Shown here: one piece after another, positions 10,770-21,413 of the stretch
Position numbering within the stretch: the first letter of the stretch is position 1
How the letters are laid out: each line of letters opens with the position of its first letter
Assembly: GCA_951799425.1 (NCBI GenBank)
Contig: OX637409.1
Coordinates: 22,102,501-22,166,500, forward strand
Reading direction: 5' to 3'
From: Ilex aquifolium
Lineage: Eukaryota; Streptophyta; Magnoliopsida; Aquifoliales; Aquifoliaceae
DNA length: 64,000 bases
Translations under genes and position numbers: made by a program
Notes under the pieces: generated by a model
What the model was told of the DNA's origin: nothing
The model's input: the letters and a program-made list of their open reading frames with translations, nothing else
Databases searched by the model: none

Positions 10770-11135
10770 GATTTAGATGTTAATTTGACTAATTGATGGT
10801 TAATTGGACGAATTTGATTAATTGACGATTATTTAAGATGTTAATTTATTGAATTAAGTGTTAATTGGATGGATACGAATGTTAATGTAATTTGATGAGT
10901 TGAATGGTAGATGGAAGTTAATTTGATAAATTAAATATAAATTCATGAAATTGAATGTTAGTTTACAAAGTGAATTTTTATTGGATGTTAATCGAATGAA
11001 TTAAATGTTAATTGAATGATTATGGATATAAATTGGATGAATTTAATATTAATTAAGTTAAATTTTAATATTAATTTGATGAATTGAATGTTTTAATGTA
11101 ATATTAATTTGCTATGTTAATTAAATATATTAATT
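10770..11135. repeat. Degenerate GTTAATTTGATGAATTGAAT repeats
   Basis: The phrase GTTAATTTGATGAATTGAAT recurs with substitutions about every 20-25 bp. The same motif type fills 24660-25660 inside the CACTA element, 13 kb away. Confidence 0.6.
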
Positions 11136-11139
11136 TTGA

Positions 11140-11400
11140 TTGCTGCTACGATCGCTTGATCCCAATCTTGATTGCAAACTTCACTCTTGATCGCTACAGT
11201 GAAGCTTTTGATCGCAATCTTGATTGCAAACTTCACTCTTGATCGCTACGGTCTGAAGCTTTTGATCACAATCTTGATTGCAAACTTCACTCTTGATCAC
11301 TACGGTCTGAAACTCTTGATCGCAATCTTGATCGCTACTTGGTCCCTTGATCGCTACTTGATCCCAATCTTGATCGCTACCTAGATATTGATCGCTACCA
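11140..11400 (+). repeat. Array of CTTGATCGCTAC / CTTGATTGCAAAC units
   Basis: The words TTGATCGCTAC, AATCTTGATTGCAAAC and TTCACTCTTGATC alternate in a roughly 55-60 bp higher-order unit. Isolated copies occur at 10425-10500 and 14330-14410, at the edges of the flanking direct repeats. The 70-codon open frame at 11172-11384 (LLIAILIANFTLDRYGLK repeated) is a by-product of this repeat. Confidence 0.7.
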
Positions 11401-13487
11401 AAAAGTGGTAATCTTAACTAAAACTGTCGTACTCTTACCAAAATAGTGTAATATTAATCATAACAAAAAAAGTAGTAATCTTAACCAAAAAAGTGGTGCT
11501 CTTAACCAAAACAATGGTAATCTTAACCAAAAAAGTGGTACTCTTAACCAAAAGAGTGGTAATATTAACCAAAAGAGTGGTAATCTTACCCAAAACAGTG
11601 ATAATCTTAACAAAAAAAAGTGGTAATCTTAACCAAAACAGTAGTAATCTTAACCAAAACAGTAGTACTCTTAACCAAAACAGTGGTAATGTTAACCAAA
11701 AGAGTGGTACTCTTAACCAAAACAGTGGTACTATTAACCAAAATAGCGGTAATTTTAACCAAAAAAGTTGTAATCTTAACCAAAAAAGTGTACTCTGAAC
11801 TAAATTAGTGGTAATATTATCCAAAACAGTAATACTCTTAACCAAAAGAGTGGTAATGTTAACCAAAACAGTGGTAATTTTAATAAAAAAAGTGGTACTC
11901 TTAACCAAAACAGTGATAATATTAACCAAAAAAGTGGTACTCTTAACCAAAACAATGATACTCTTAACAAAAAAAGTGGTACTCTTAACCAAAATAGTGG
12001 TAATATTAACCAAAAGAGTGGTAATCTTAACCAAAATAGTGGTAATCTTAACAAAAAAAGTGGTAATCTTAACCAAAACAGTAGTAATATTAACCAAAAG
12101 AGTGATACTCTTAACCAAAACAGTGGTACTGTTAACCAAAACAGTGGTATTGTTAACCAAAATAGTGGTAATCTTAACAAAAAAAGTGGTAATCTTAACT
12201 AAAACAGTGGTAATATTAACCAAAACAGTGGTAATGTTAACCAAAAAAGTGGTACTCTTAACTAAATTAGTGGTAATGTTATCCAAAACAGTAGTACTCT
12301 TAACCAAAATAGTGGTAATTTTAACCAAAACAGTGGTAATGTTAACCAAAAAAGTGGTACTCTTAACAAAAACAGTGATAATATTAACAAAAAAAAAATG
12401 GTACTATTAACCAAAACAATTGTACTCTTAACAAAAAAAGTGGTACTCTTAACCAAAATAGTGGTAATATTAACCAAAAGAGTGGTAATCTTAACCAAAA
12501 CAGTGGTACTGTTAACCAAAATAGTTGTAATGTTAACCAAAAAAGTGGTACTCTTAATCAGAACAGTGGTAATGTTAACCAAAAAAATTGTATACTTAAC
12601 CAAAAAAGTTGTAATTTTAACCAAAAAAATGGTACTCTTAATCGAATTAGTGGTAATTTTAACCAAAAAAAGTGGTACCTTTAACCAAAAAAGTTGTAAT
12701 CTTAACAAAAAAAGTGGTACTCTTAACCAAAAAAGGTGTAATCTTAACCAAAAAAGTTGTAATATTAACCAAAAAAGTGGTAATCTTAACTTAAACAATG
12801 ATACTCTTAACCAAAAAAGTTGTAATGTTAACCAAAAAAATGGTACTCTTAACTAAAACAGTGGTAATGTTAACTAAAAAAGTGGTGCTCTTAACCAGAA
12901 CAGTGGTAATGTTAACCAAAAAAGTTGTGCTCTTAATCGAAACAGTTGTAATTTTAACCAAAAAAGTGGTATCGTTAACCAAAAAAATTGTAATCTTAAC
13001 AAAAAAAGTTGTAATCTTAACCAAAAAAGTGGTAATCTTAACAAAACAATGGTACTCTTCACCAAAAAAGTGGTAATATTAACAAAAAAAAATGTTACTC
13101 TTAATCGAAACAGTGGTTATTACAACCAAAAAAGTGGTTCCCTTAACCAAAAAAGTTGTAATCTTAACAAAAAAAGTTGTACCCTTTACCAAAAAAGTTG
13201 TAATCTTAACAAAAAAAATTATAATCTTAATCGAAACAGTGGTAATTTTAACCAAAAAAAGTGGTACCCTTAACCAAAAAAGTTGTAATGTTAATCAAAA
13301 AAGTTGTAATGTTAACAAAAAAAGTGGGACTCTTAACCAAAAAAGTTGTAATGTTAACTAAAAAAGTGGTACTCTTAACCAAAAAAGTGGCAATGTTAAC
13401 CAATAAAGTGGTACTCTTAACAAAAAAAAATGGTAATCTTAACCAAAAAAGTGATAATGTTAACCAAAAAAGTGTATTTATGTTTTG
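11398..13487. repeat. 21-bp minisatellite, about 99 units, four reading frames open
   Basis: The unit is GTGGTAATCTTAACC followed by six mostly A bases (AAAAAA or AAAACA). Position variants are AATCTT, ACTCTT, AATATT and AATGTT. Copies left of about 12.6 kb mostly end AAAACA, while those to the right more often have AAAAAAGTTGTAAT, so the array has at least two sequence zones. Because the unit is 21 bp, four frames read through: plus VVILTKK and SGNLNQN, minus TTVLVKI and LFWLRLP. The longest runs are 304 codons (minus, 11435-12349) and 200 codons (plus, 11808-12410). The open frames follow from the arithmetic of the repeat and are not evidence of a protein. There is no flanking coding exon and no conserved start. 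Confidence 0.92.
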
Positions 13488-13794
13488 TAAATATAAACTT
13501 ACTATAATATCATACATTTTAATAAATGATGATGATTTAAAATCTCATGAAGGGTTCATAGGATAAAAATAATTTTACAACTCCATCTTCTTCTTTATCC
13601 ATCTTCTTTGTCGTGTGAGTTTTTTTTTATGAATTTACTATAATCTCAATTTTAGTTTTAATAAATGATGATGATGATTTTATAATCTCTTAGGGATAAA
13701 AACAATTCTGCAACTCCATGCTTTGATCTTTCTCATTCATCTTCCCTGTCTGAGTTTTTTTTTTATGAAAAGACTACCACTCTATCTTAGTTTT

Positions 13795-14352
13795 AATAAA
13801 TGATGATTATTTATATTATTTAAACCTAAATAAAAATATAATAAAAAATTTACAATATTTAAGTTCACCACTATTTTAAGTGATAATAGAAATTAAAATT
13901 AGTTTTAAAAAATTATAATTATTTATCATATTTCAACTTGAAATAAAAATATAAGGTAAATTTTACAATATTTAGGATAAGTGACATTAAATTTACGATT
14001 AAGTTAAAAATATTAGAGGTTAGAATTAGGTTATTAAGTTCAAGCTAAATTACAACTAAAGTTTATCACATTTTTTTTTGGCTATTACTATTGCCACAAT
14101 TTTTTTGGTAAAATTGTCAGGGTTATATTTTGGGTTAAGTTAAAATTAGTACATTTGTTTTTCACGCTAAATAAATTATAACAAAATTAGGTAGGTGTTA
14201 AATTAAAATAGGTAAAAGAATTTGGGGTAATATGAAACTAATTACATAGTTGAGGGTGTAATGAGAAAAATATGGGGGAAAAATTGAAAAAATGTGATAA
14301 TTTAGAGGTATAAGTGAATTTTATTGGACAAGCTAAAATCTTGATCGCTGGT
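13795..14352. repeat. Right copy of the direct repeat flanking the satellite
   Basis: This is the counterpart of 10003-10440 in the same orientation. It contains AATATGAAACTAATTACATAG, written here in part, and GAGGGTGTAAT, and it ends in a GATCGCTGGTTTGAGCGATC palindrome at about 14343. It is slightly longer than the left copy because of an insertion near 14070-14150. Confidence 0.6.
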
Positions 14353-14756
14353 TTGAGCGATCAAGATTTTTCAGGGATGAGATTCGTTTGTAAACTTGAT
14401 CGAATGCCTTGATTTTTTTTTTTTAAATTTCTAAAGCTTAGTGAGTAGCCGGTAAAAAGTTATAGGCTTGATCAACGGTGAAAGTTCTTCGTGAGTTGTA
14501 AACCGTTCATTTTTTTTTTCGGTACCATACCGAAAAGTAGATTTCGGTACTGTAGTCGGACCCGTACCACTTGCACATTGTGCCACTTACCATTTTGTAA
14601 TGCTGGAAAATATCAAGTGTCCCTGCTGTAGTTGTTGGGAATTGTCTCTTATCTTATGATTTTCTAGTTGGTGGGAACTGCAAGTGCTATTTTCTCCGCA
14701 GTTGCTGGGAAATGTCTCTCAACTTTTTGTAGTTGCTAGCATCTTTGCCTATACAT

Positions 14757-15265
14757 GGGACAGTGTGCCACTACATAGGATTATGTGTGCCTCCACATGG
14801 GCTGCGAACTGCCTCTTCATGGGACATTGTGCCTTCACGTGATACATTGACACTTGCCTGGAACTACACAATAGCAATATAAGTTTGAAAATTTAATTTT
14901 TGGCACCTATTTTATATTGAAGAATGTTGTTTGAATTTAATTTGGGGTCAAAATTTGGAGACTTTATTAAATGTAACTCTTCGATTCAAGTGAGCTTCAT
15001 CTAATATTTGAACTTACAATTAATCTAATGACTGTATTAAATTAAGCCCCTAAGTAGATCTCCAAATTAATTCTCCATAACATTGTTTTTATATATTATG
15101 GTAATAGATTAGTGGTGGATTTAAATTATATCTAAATTATAACTTTAAATAAGTACAAGTGGAATTATTAACTACAAAAATATATGGTAAGTGGTACTTC
15201 CTAGCAACTACATGGGTCTAGATTTGTATATTTGAAAAGTTTGGAATTTTCCCCATGGTTGCGGG
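14757..15265. repeat. Orphan copy of DUF247 upstream flank, paired with 21500-22385
   Basis: The block runs from CTCTTCATGGGACATTGTGCCTTCACGTGA (shortened here) through CAATAGCAATATAAGTTTGA and ACTTCCTAGCAACTACATGGG to TTTGGAATTTTCCCCA. Every one of these phrases recurs in the same order at 21500-22385. The central part also resembles the 7480-7690 flank of the good DUF247 gene. It marks an old segmental duplication in which the adjoining gene has been lost or moved. Confidence 0.6.
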
Positions 15266-15305
15266 TGGTGTTTGGTTGAACCCATAGAGAGAGAGAACTA
15301 ATATT

Positions 15306-16288
15306 TAGGTGCTGGAATTCGGGCGGGTTGTATGGGTTTAAGAGTCAACCATAGTCTAACTTTAGTGTATAATTCTCAATTCTAATTCTAACCATAATTC
15401 GACCTCAACTCAAGTATTACTCAAGTTTAATTCGGGCAAACTCGGGTTGAATTTGAGTTACATAATTTGGGTTAAAATTCGGGTTGAGTTCAGGTTAAGT
15501 AATTTGGACTGATTTTGGGTTAGAATTCGAGTTGTGTTCATTCAAGCCCGAAATCAGCCTATTGTTTTAAACCTGGTCTATACTACATAGTATTCAGCTA
15601 AAATAACAACTAACAACTTCAATCGAATATTTAACATAAAAACCATAGTATTTAAAGCATAAAAATCAATATTTAATATAAAGATATAATAGCCAAATGT
15701 TTAACATAAAGCTGAACCATAAAACTGATCCTTAATGTTTTAACTTGTAAAGGGGTGTCAATCGTGTCGTGTTCTTGTGACCCGCGTGTCGTGTATTTTC
15801 GTATCGTGTCATTATTATTCATGTTGTGTTCGTGTCAAAAACCACGAAAAAAAATCTATTTAGTGTATTTTGAGTATTAAACATTAGTTTAGACTATTTA
15901 TTATGCGTATTTAATAATCATGTCAATTTTCTAATTGTGCGTGTCAGGTTCGTGTAGGGTTCGTATCAACAGGTCAGAGTTGACATCCCTTATATTACTA
16001 TATTAATTTATATACTTATTTTTAAATATGTTCGGGTTGAGCCCGATTTATAACTCAGGTTGACCCAATTTATATATTCGGATTAAACCCGATTTTCAAA
16101 TTCGGGTTTAGTCCAATTTATATATTCGGATTGAACCTGGTAACCCGAGACCTCAATTCGGGTATTACCCAAATTAAATTTGGATTGATATTTTTCTGCC
16201 CAGACCCAACCTAAGTAGTAAAACCCTCAACTTAAGCTCTGTTTTTCCCGGGTTGAATTCAGGTTAGCTTGCCCAAGTTGCACTCCTA
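15306..16288. mobile_element. Non-autonomous hAT-like element, 983 bp, with a nested MITE
   Basis: The ends are TAGGTGCTGGAATTCGGGC on the left and GCCCAAGTTGCACTCCTA on the right, an imperfect inverted pair. The flanking 8-mers are CTAATATT (15298-15305) and CTAAAATT (16289-16296), 7 of 8 identical, which fits hAT insertion. The interior is rich in TTCGGGTTGA and CAACCC words and has no coding capacity. A smaller element is nested at 15750-15991. Confidence 0.6.
15750..15991. mobile_element. Small nested MITE, TIR AAGGGGTGTCAA
   Basis: The left end AAGGGGTGTCAATCG pairs with the right end GTTGACATCCCTT. The interior repeats CGTGTCGTGTTCGTGTC, a common small plant element composition. No clear target duplication was found, so the superfamily is open. 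Confidence 0.5.
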
Positions 16289-16296
16289 CTAAAATT

Positions 16297-17629
16297 AGAG
16301 CATTTCCAATATTTATCTTTTTTTAAACTCAAATTTAAATTTGGCTTAAAAATTGAAAAAATCTTCTAAAATGCTAGACTCGTATTCATATCAAATAAAT
16401 AGAGATTCATTGTTTTTACTCAAATCCATACTCAAATCTTTAATGGTGAGATTTCACTCACCTTTAAAGATGCAATAGTCATATTTTACTTTTTTTTTAA
16501 ATTTGAATTTGTCCTCGATTCTCTTTTTTTAAATTTGAATTTCTTCATCGAAGAAGTCTATGGCAAATCAAAATTTTTACATTTTTTTTTTCACTCCAAT
16601 TTAGGTAAGAGCTGGAGATGCTGTTCAAAGATCCTTGTGGTTGTTACCCTTTTTATCACGTTTCCTTTCTGTTAGATCTCTTTGTTTTTCATTCAGGGAC
16701 ATCATTTGAAAACCGAAAGGCAGAGAAGACTACGAAGTCTTGAACAGTCAAATTAAAATTTAATTAAAGAACGGCTCTCGAAAAGGAAGAAAGAAAGATA
16801 ACCATGTTCAAACTTTACTTCATCATAATATTCTATGTTTGTTTTTGATCTCGAGAGAAATGGGTGGTGGTTGTTCAGCTAATTACTTCTATGTTATGTG
16901 GGGTGTGAACCCAACACAGTTTTACATCAGATGTGGTGTTGATTTTGCAAATTCAATAAAATTTACCTCACGATTATTGGTGCAATTTCCCTCTCTTTAA
17001 TCGATAGACCTATGACACCAGAAAGTAAAATGACAAGGATGAATAGCACCTATGCAAAAAATTTGAGCAATCTCATGCTTTGCACCTTGGCAAAAGACCC
17101 TGGCTTGACAGTCTGAAGGAACATTGGTTCGTCTCTGTATACGCTGGGGGAATTGGAACTTACACTTTAACAAAATTCAATTTGAGGAGAATCTGTTGCA
17201 CTTCTTGTTCTAATCCATCATGCGACGGATAGCGCGCAATGGGAGCTTTGAGGACTCTCCCCTCTATCTCTTTCCCGTGTCATGCGACGGATGCAAGCTG
17301 GACTTTGAAGCAAATAACAATAACAGCAGGCGGATTGATTCATTTAGTCAGATAAACATAATGTGAGGTGATTGTAACAGCATCTGTGTTTCCTTGTCAC
17401 TGCCCCTGGATTAACTTATCAAGTGGGGCATGACTTATCCTAAAAAACGGCGGGCATACCATATGTTCCAAGTCCAATTTCCATTCTGAGTGTAATACAA
17501 TCATCATATCAAACGAAAGAATAAAATGAAATAGGTCCAAAAAAGAAAACCTTCCATTATTTGACTATTTGCTTACCCCATTTGAACTTCTAATCCCCAA
17601 CTCAATAGATGGATACTGCACATTGTATA
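16297..17629. other. Gene-free interval, possible MITE remnant
   Basis: GAGCATTTCCAAT near 16298 and AGCTGGAGATGCTGTTC near 16610 are roughly inverted and resemble the ends of the plant MITE type with GAGCATCTCC termini. No target duplication is clear. At 16960-17008 the phrase AATAAAATTTACCTCACG...TCTTTAATCGATAGACC recurs in diverged form at 23430-23480, probably from the segmental duplication. ATGCGACGGAT occurs twice (about 17220 and 17282). Nothing coding recognised. Confidence 0.4.
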
Positions 17630-18090
17630 TTAATCTATCCGATCTGACTTTGGTAACTCAAAATAGACATAATAGTTTGTATCATAGTGAGTACTATGAT
17701 GAGGAAGGCAGAAAAGACCGAGATTAATGACCATGGACTGCTCAAATAAGTGCGCATCATGGTTACCCAGTAGCTGCTGTAATAGGCTTCTACTTCTCTG
17801 AACTGCTTGGATAGATAGCAGTTGCGAACATTGAAGACAATATTCTTCCCAAGATTATTGAAAAATTAGCTACTTAGAGGTCATTTTGCGAAGATCTTGT
17901 GATAATTCCATCCAAACAGAGAAATGCCACATCTCTTGGTTGGTTGATGAGACAATTCATGAAAGAGACATAGTCTGTGAAGTATCCAGAGCCAGAATCC
18001 CAACACTGTAGGAATTTGAAGCTCCCGGTTTTGGAAATTTATTTCCAAGAAGCTATCAGCATTCGTGGACTTGAACTTGATCCCTGTTGA
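17630..18090 (-). pseudogene. DUF247 C-terminal relic
   Basis: The minus strand retains the C-terminal third of a DUF247 gene: the membrane segment with SVFS-type residues (17630-17740), then the REVEAYYSSYWVTMM-like stretch, SCYLSK, FVSFMNCLI and QPRDVAFLC, and upstream the RELQIPT region. Frame breaks and missing pieces are visible, for example an altered reading near 17865 after the GKNIVFNV equivalent and loss of the region between the two conserved blocks near 17980-18000. It is closest to the relic at 37875, with which it shares the 3' flank phrase AATAGATGGATACTGCACATTG. The N-terminal half is absent. Confidence 0.8.
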
Positions 18091-18339
18091 AGCTATCAGG
18101 ATTAGTTAAATAAAGCGGACCATTCAACTTTAGTCTGGTGGATGACCTCTATCGATCGTTTGGAGATGATGCAACTATGAGATCTTTTTCCTCCACAAAA
18201 TGTCGAGGCAGAGGACATTTCGGCTGCCCCCAGTGCTCTAAACTATCCCAATGTTTATCTTGCTTTACAAAATCTATTGTACGTCATGATTCTTTTTTTT
18301 TTTTCTCTGGACTATTGTTTTGGGTATAAAAATGAGACT

Positions 18340-19137
18340 AAAAATGATGCAACTACGAGATCTTGCTTTACAAAATCTATTGTGCATAAGCTGTTGTGGC
18401 ACCAACAGAATATACCTAGGATGAGTGTTATTTTGTGACTTGCTATCAGAAATAAGCTCAGTACGAAGGATAGAATTGTCCACTTTGCTCCCCAAGTGAA
18501 CCTAGTGTGCACACTATGTAGGCAGTCTATTGAATCTCCCCGGCCCAACTCTTGTATGCATGCCCTTTCTCAGAAGCTATATGGCACAATTGATGCTGCT
18601 GTGTGACCATCAGGGATCTCAACTCCATGGAATGACCCTGGTTGAATGGGTGAGCTCTAACTAGAAAGGAAAATCCTTAGGATAGATATTCTCAAGCTAT
18701 GCCTGGCTACAGTTGTTTATAGCATGTAGAGGGAGAGAAACAACCGAATATTTTGCAATGAATTTGTTGATGAGAGGATAACGCGAGTGAACTGTCCTTA
18801 GACGCTTTGTAAAACCGCACCGATGAGAGGAGCTGATGGATGAGTTGGCTTCCACAGAATTCAAACTACCATAAGGGAGAGGCTTTCTGTTTTGAAGGTC
18901 AAGAATTCCTTCCAGAAACTGCAGCTTGTGCACAACTGGAACCTTCCCACCTCATGTCTTGACTAGCCTTGTTTGGCTATGCTCTTTTGCTGTCTGCTGG
19001 CCCGAGCTTCCAGTTTTGTTCTGCTCTTGTGGCCCTTGTGTTATATGCTTCAATGTGTACACACTGTTTTGGCTGTGTTGAGGCTTTTTGCTTGCAAAGT
19101 CTTTTGATCAATGAAATTTTTTACTTCCAAAAAAAAG
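18340..19137 (+). mobile_element. Degenerate 3' end of an L1-type LINE
   Basis: On the plus strand, 18380-18560 reads LLWHQQNIPRMSVIL, stop, LAIRNKLSTKDRIV...VCTLCRQSIES. This is the zinc-binding segment that follows the reverse transcriptase in plant LINE ORF2 (IPR.S.ILWLAI..LSTKDR...C.LC...ES). One in-frame stop replaces the usual Trp, and the following HLF..C part is decayed. A 3' untranslated region with plant-LINE character ends in A8 at about 19128-19136. No target duplication was found. The segment GATGCAACTATGAGATC...TTTACAAAATCTATTGT occurs twice (18166-18282 and 18347-18382), possibly a rearrangement at the 5' truncation point. Confidence 0.7.
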
Positions 19138-19239
19138 ACAGTTTAGTAATAGCAACAACACATACAATAACATTTGTGCATAACAATATAGCGCTGATGA
19201 TATCTAGAAAATGGCACCATCAAACAATGACAATTTAGT

Positions 19240-19990
19240 CAAAGTAAATGGACCACCTTGAAGTCGTATGATGAAGATTACCTAAGGTGAGAAGCCCAGG
19301 TTGGTTTATGATGACGTCAAGGAGAATCGTTCCGATCACCCCATAAAAATTTCGAAGAGTATTAACATTACGAGATCGGGACAACTGACTAAACCAACCT
19401 CCTTATACATGAGCTAACCTCAATGGGAGAGTTCACCTTAAAACATACTCAACAGATTGCTAGAGGCGTACGGAATCGTCACATGTCCAGGTTGGAAGAC
19501 AGGTCATCATGTCACCATAGTATGTTTTAGAATACTACGTCACTCCTAGAGAATGTAGCCTCTAACGGCCTAGGAAATATAAACTCAAATAACCCAAATA
19601 TTTCCTCAACAAAATTATAACAAAGTAGAGGACCACCCGACGGTGACGTCATCATCACATATAAATACCAAGGCCCTTAATCGAGAGAGGGCATGGGAAA
19701 AACACTGTAATCAATCATTCTTCTCCAAAAAATATACAACATCTCCAATAGTAAGAGACTCCATTAGAGTGGACTAACTAAGCTCTATAGCTGATGAACC
19801 ACTATAATTTTGTGTTTTTTGGTATCCCTAGCTCAGCCATTTTCTTTGTTTTATTTGAATGCTTGCTAAGAGCCTTCTGGCTCCATTACGAATTAACCAC
19901 CAACCTTCACACACTCATCAAACGGCTCGTATTCTGAATCCAAAAATCATCCTGCACAAACACCGTTATACTGAAAATTGAGAGAGAAAA
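19240..19990 (+). mobile_element. LTR-like fragment (fossil), family uncertain
   Basis: The stretch has LTR-like composition: GTGACGTCATC, a CATATATAAATACC box near 19661, a GGCATGGGAAAAACACTGTAATC leader-like stretch (about 19691), and a T-rich tail with TTGTGTTTTTTGG (about 19810). No target duplication or precise TG...CA ends could be fixed, and no internal coding part is present. The bounds are approximate. Confidence 0.35.
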
Positions 19991-20084
19991 AAACTAAGCA
20001 TCCAATTCCAAGTGACAAATATAATTGTAGACACAGCTATGTATATAGCCAAATCCCTTATTTTTTTTAAACATTCTTATAATT

Positions 20085-21413
20085 TTACATTTTAGGTCCA
20101 AATAACTCTATGGAGTAGCAAATTTGCTTGAAGGTGGTCAAGTTGTCCCGAAATAGAGATATGAAAGCATCTATGCTTCCATCCCCAATGAAAGATGGCT
20201 GAAGAAACAACAAGCCCTCGATTGGGGTATAAGATGGCATGAAAATGTAAGGACGTCCTCCTCCAAAATCTAGGTCATAAAATGGAAGCCTTATCAAACT
20301 ATCCACCTCCAAATTAGGGCATAAAACAGGAGCATCCGCATCAGCCGTGGTAATGAGATCTTCTTCTTCCACCTTGTAACTTGCAAAGTCGATGAATGAT
20401 TTGAAGTAATTGTTGTTCACCTTCGCCACTGCGTCATGGATGAGCTTCGCTGCATAGGGCAATGGCTTCCCCAAAAGGTTCATCACCTTGGCGCGTGGGA
20501 AAGCCCAGAGCACAAGGTTACCAAAGTACTCATCGGGTACTCTAGGGTTCAACCGTGTGCGGCCATTGACTGCGATTCTTATGTGGGTGGTTTCGAACCC
20601 GCTTAAGGCACGTGCCTTTGTGATGGCTCTCCACAGATGAGCAACAAGGCTCTCAAAAGTGTTATAGGGCTTGTTAGCACCATTCATTGAAGAAGCTCGA
20701 GCCTTGAGCTTGGCGAGAAACTGTAAGGTAAAATGAACTTTGTGCACCACAATGTCTTTATCTCGATCCATGAAGTTATCATCAACAGGATAAATCTTAT
20801 CAAGTTTCTTGTTCATAAACTCCACTCCTCTGTGATCAAACTCGAAACGAGGCGGGTTTCGAGGGGAGAAGATGGTCCGATCCTGCAAGGGGCAACTAAT
20901 ATCGATTCCTCGGCAAGCTTGTCCCCAAGCAACCAAGAAATTGCTTGTGGAATGCCCATCAGCCACACGGTGGTGTGTCGTGAATCCCAGCACCAATGAG
21001 CCACAAATGAACCTTGTGAGCTGAACTTGGACCAACTCCACCACTCCCTCTAAGCTTGGGTGAAGGCTTAGTAAAGATTCTGAAGGTTTTAATGGCATGG
21101 CTTGATCAAGAGTGCTATCAACCGATGCCTCCACAAACCTCATGCCTTCATCGTTGAGAAGAATGACAGGACAGCCATTGTCGTCTTCACCAAACCTTCC
21201 AGCCCACTCTCTGTAGACTGATAAGGCCTTTTGAAGCCCTAGCTCTAGGGTTACATTTGGTGGGTTTGGGGGACGATAGGCGTAGATCAGTGCTACATGG
21301 GTATCGAAAGTGACCTTATCGAAGACGCTTAGGGGAATGTAGTTTGTGGTTGGGGGAGGAGAGCCTTGGTAAGAGGGTTTAATGATTCTTGAGCTCTCTA
21401 CTCTCACCTTCAT
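20085..21413 (-). CDS. BAHD acyltransferase, agmatine/tryptamine hydroxycinnamoyltransferase-like
   Basis: A single exon of 442 codons, normal BAHD length. BAHD enzymes move an acyl group from an acyl-CoA to an alcohol or amine in the cytosol. The catalytic motif is HHRVADG at residues 147-153 (His148 and Asp152 of HxxxD). The structural motif appears as DFGGG at 382-386 instead of the commoner DFGWG. The stretches around them, HHRVADGHSTSNFLVAWGQ and DFGGGRPYIFMPSY, are those of the group that includes barley agmatine coumaroyltransferase and rice tryptamine acyltransferases, so a phenolic amide product is the best guess. The real substrate cannot be read from sequence. The N-terminus (MKVRVESSRIIKPS) is the usual BAHD start. 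No relative lies in the window. The upstream DNA belongs to a duplicated DUF247-type flank. Confidence 0.92.
   Translation of the reverse strand: MKVRVESSRIIKPSYQGSPPPTTNYIPLSVFDKVTFDTHVALIYAYRPPNPPNVTLELGLQKALSVYREWAGRFGEDDNGCPVILLNDEGMRFVEASVDSTLDQAMPLKPSESLLSLHPSLEGVVELVQVQLTRFICGSLVLGFTTHHRVADGHSTSNFLVAWGQACRGIDISCPLQDRTIFSPRNPPRFEFDHRGVEFMNKKLDKIYPVDDNFMDRDKDIVVHKVHFTLQFLAKLKARASSMNGANKPYNTFESLVAHLWRAITKARALSGFETTHIRIAVNGRTRLNPRVPDEYFGNLVLWAFPRAKVMNLLGKPLPYAAKLIHDAVAKVNNNYFKSFIDFASYKVEEEDLITTADADAPVLCPNLEVDSLIRLPFYDLDFGGGRPYIFMPSYTPIEGLLFLQPSFIGDGSIDAFISLFRDNLTTFKQICYSIELFGPKM

Larger units (their letters stand above)
9838..14570. repeat. Composite repeat unit (about 4.7 kb) with GGTACCGAAA ends and a satellite core
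   Basis: Two GC-rich edges resemble each other in inverted orientation: the left has CTTCGGTACCGAAAAGG and GGGTACGATACCGAAA (about 9850-9900), and the right has TTTCGGTACCATACCGAAAAG and GACCCGTACCACTTG (14518-14575). Between them lie AT-rich direct repeats (10003-10440, again 10504-10700, and 13795-14352), GTTAATTTGATGAATTGAATG-type repeats, a GATCGCTAC-rich array and the 21-bp minisatellite. The inverted edges suggest a non-autonomous DNA element, but I found no convincing target duplication and no transposase. It may instead be a repeat cluster grown by local duplication. Confidence 0.4.

Noticed and set aside
11435-12856. Long open frames on both strands in the minisatellite, up to 304 codons
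   Set aside because: They follow from a 21-bp unit lacking stops in four frames. There is no start context, no unique sequence and no domain, so no CDS was called.
11140-13487. CRISPR-like array of short repeats
   Set aside because: Units are directly adjacent with no unique spacers, in a plant nuclear context. It is a minisatellite.
15740-15995. hAT assignment for the AAGGGGTGTCAA element
   Set aside because: No 8-bp target duplication could be found with any choice of ends, so the superfamily was left open.
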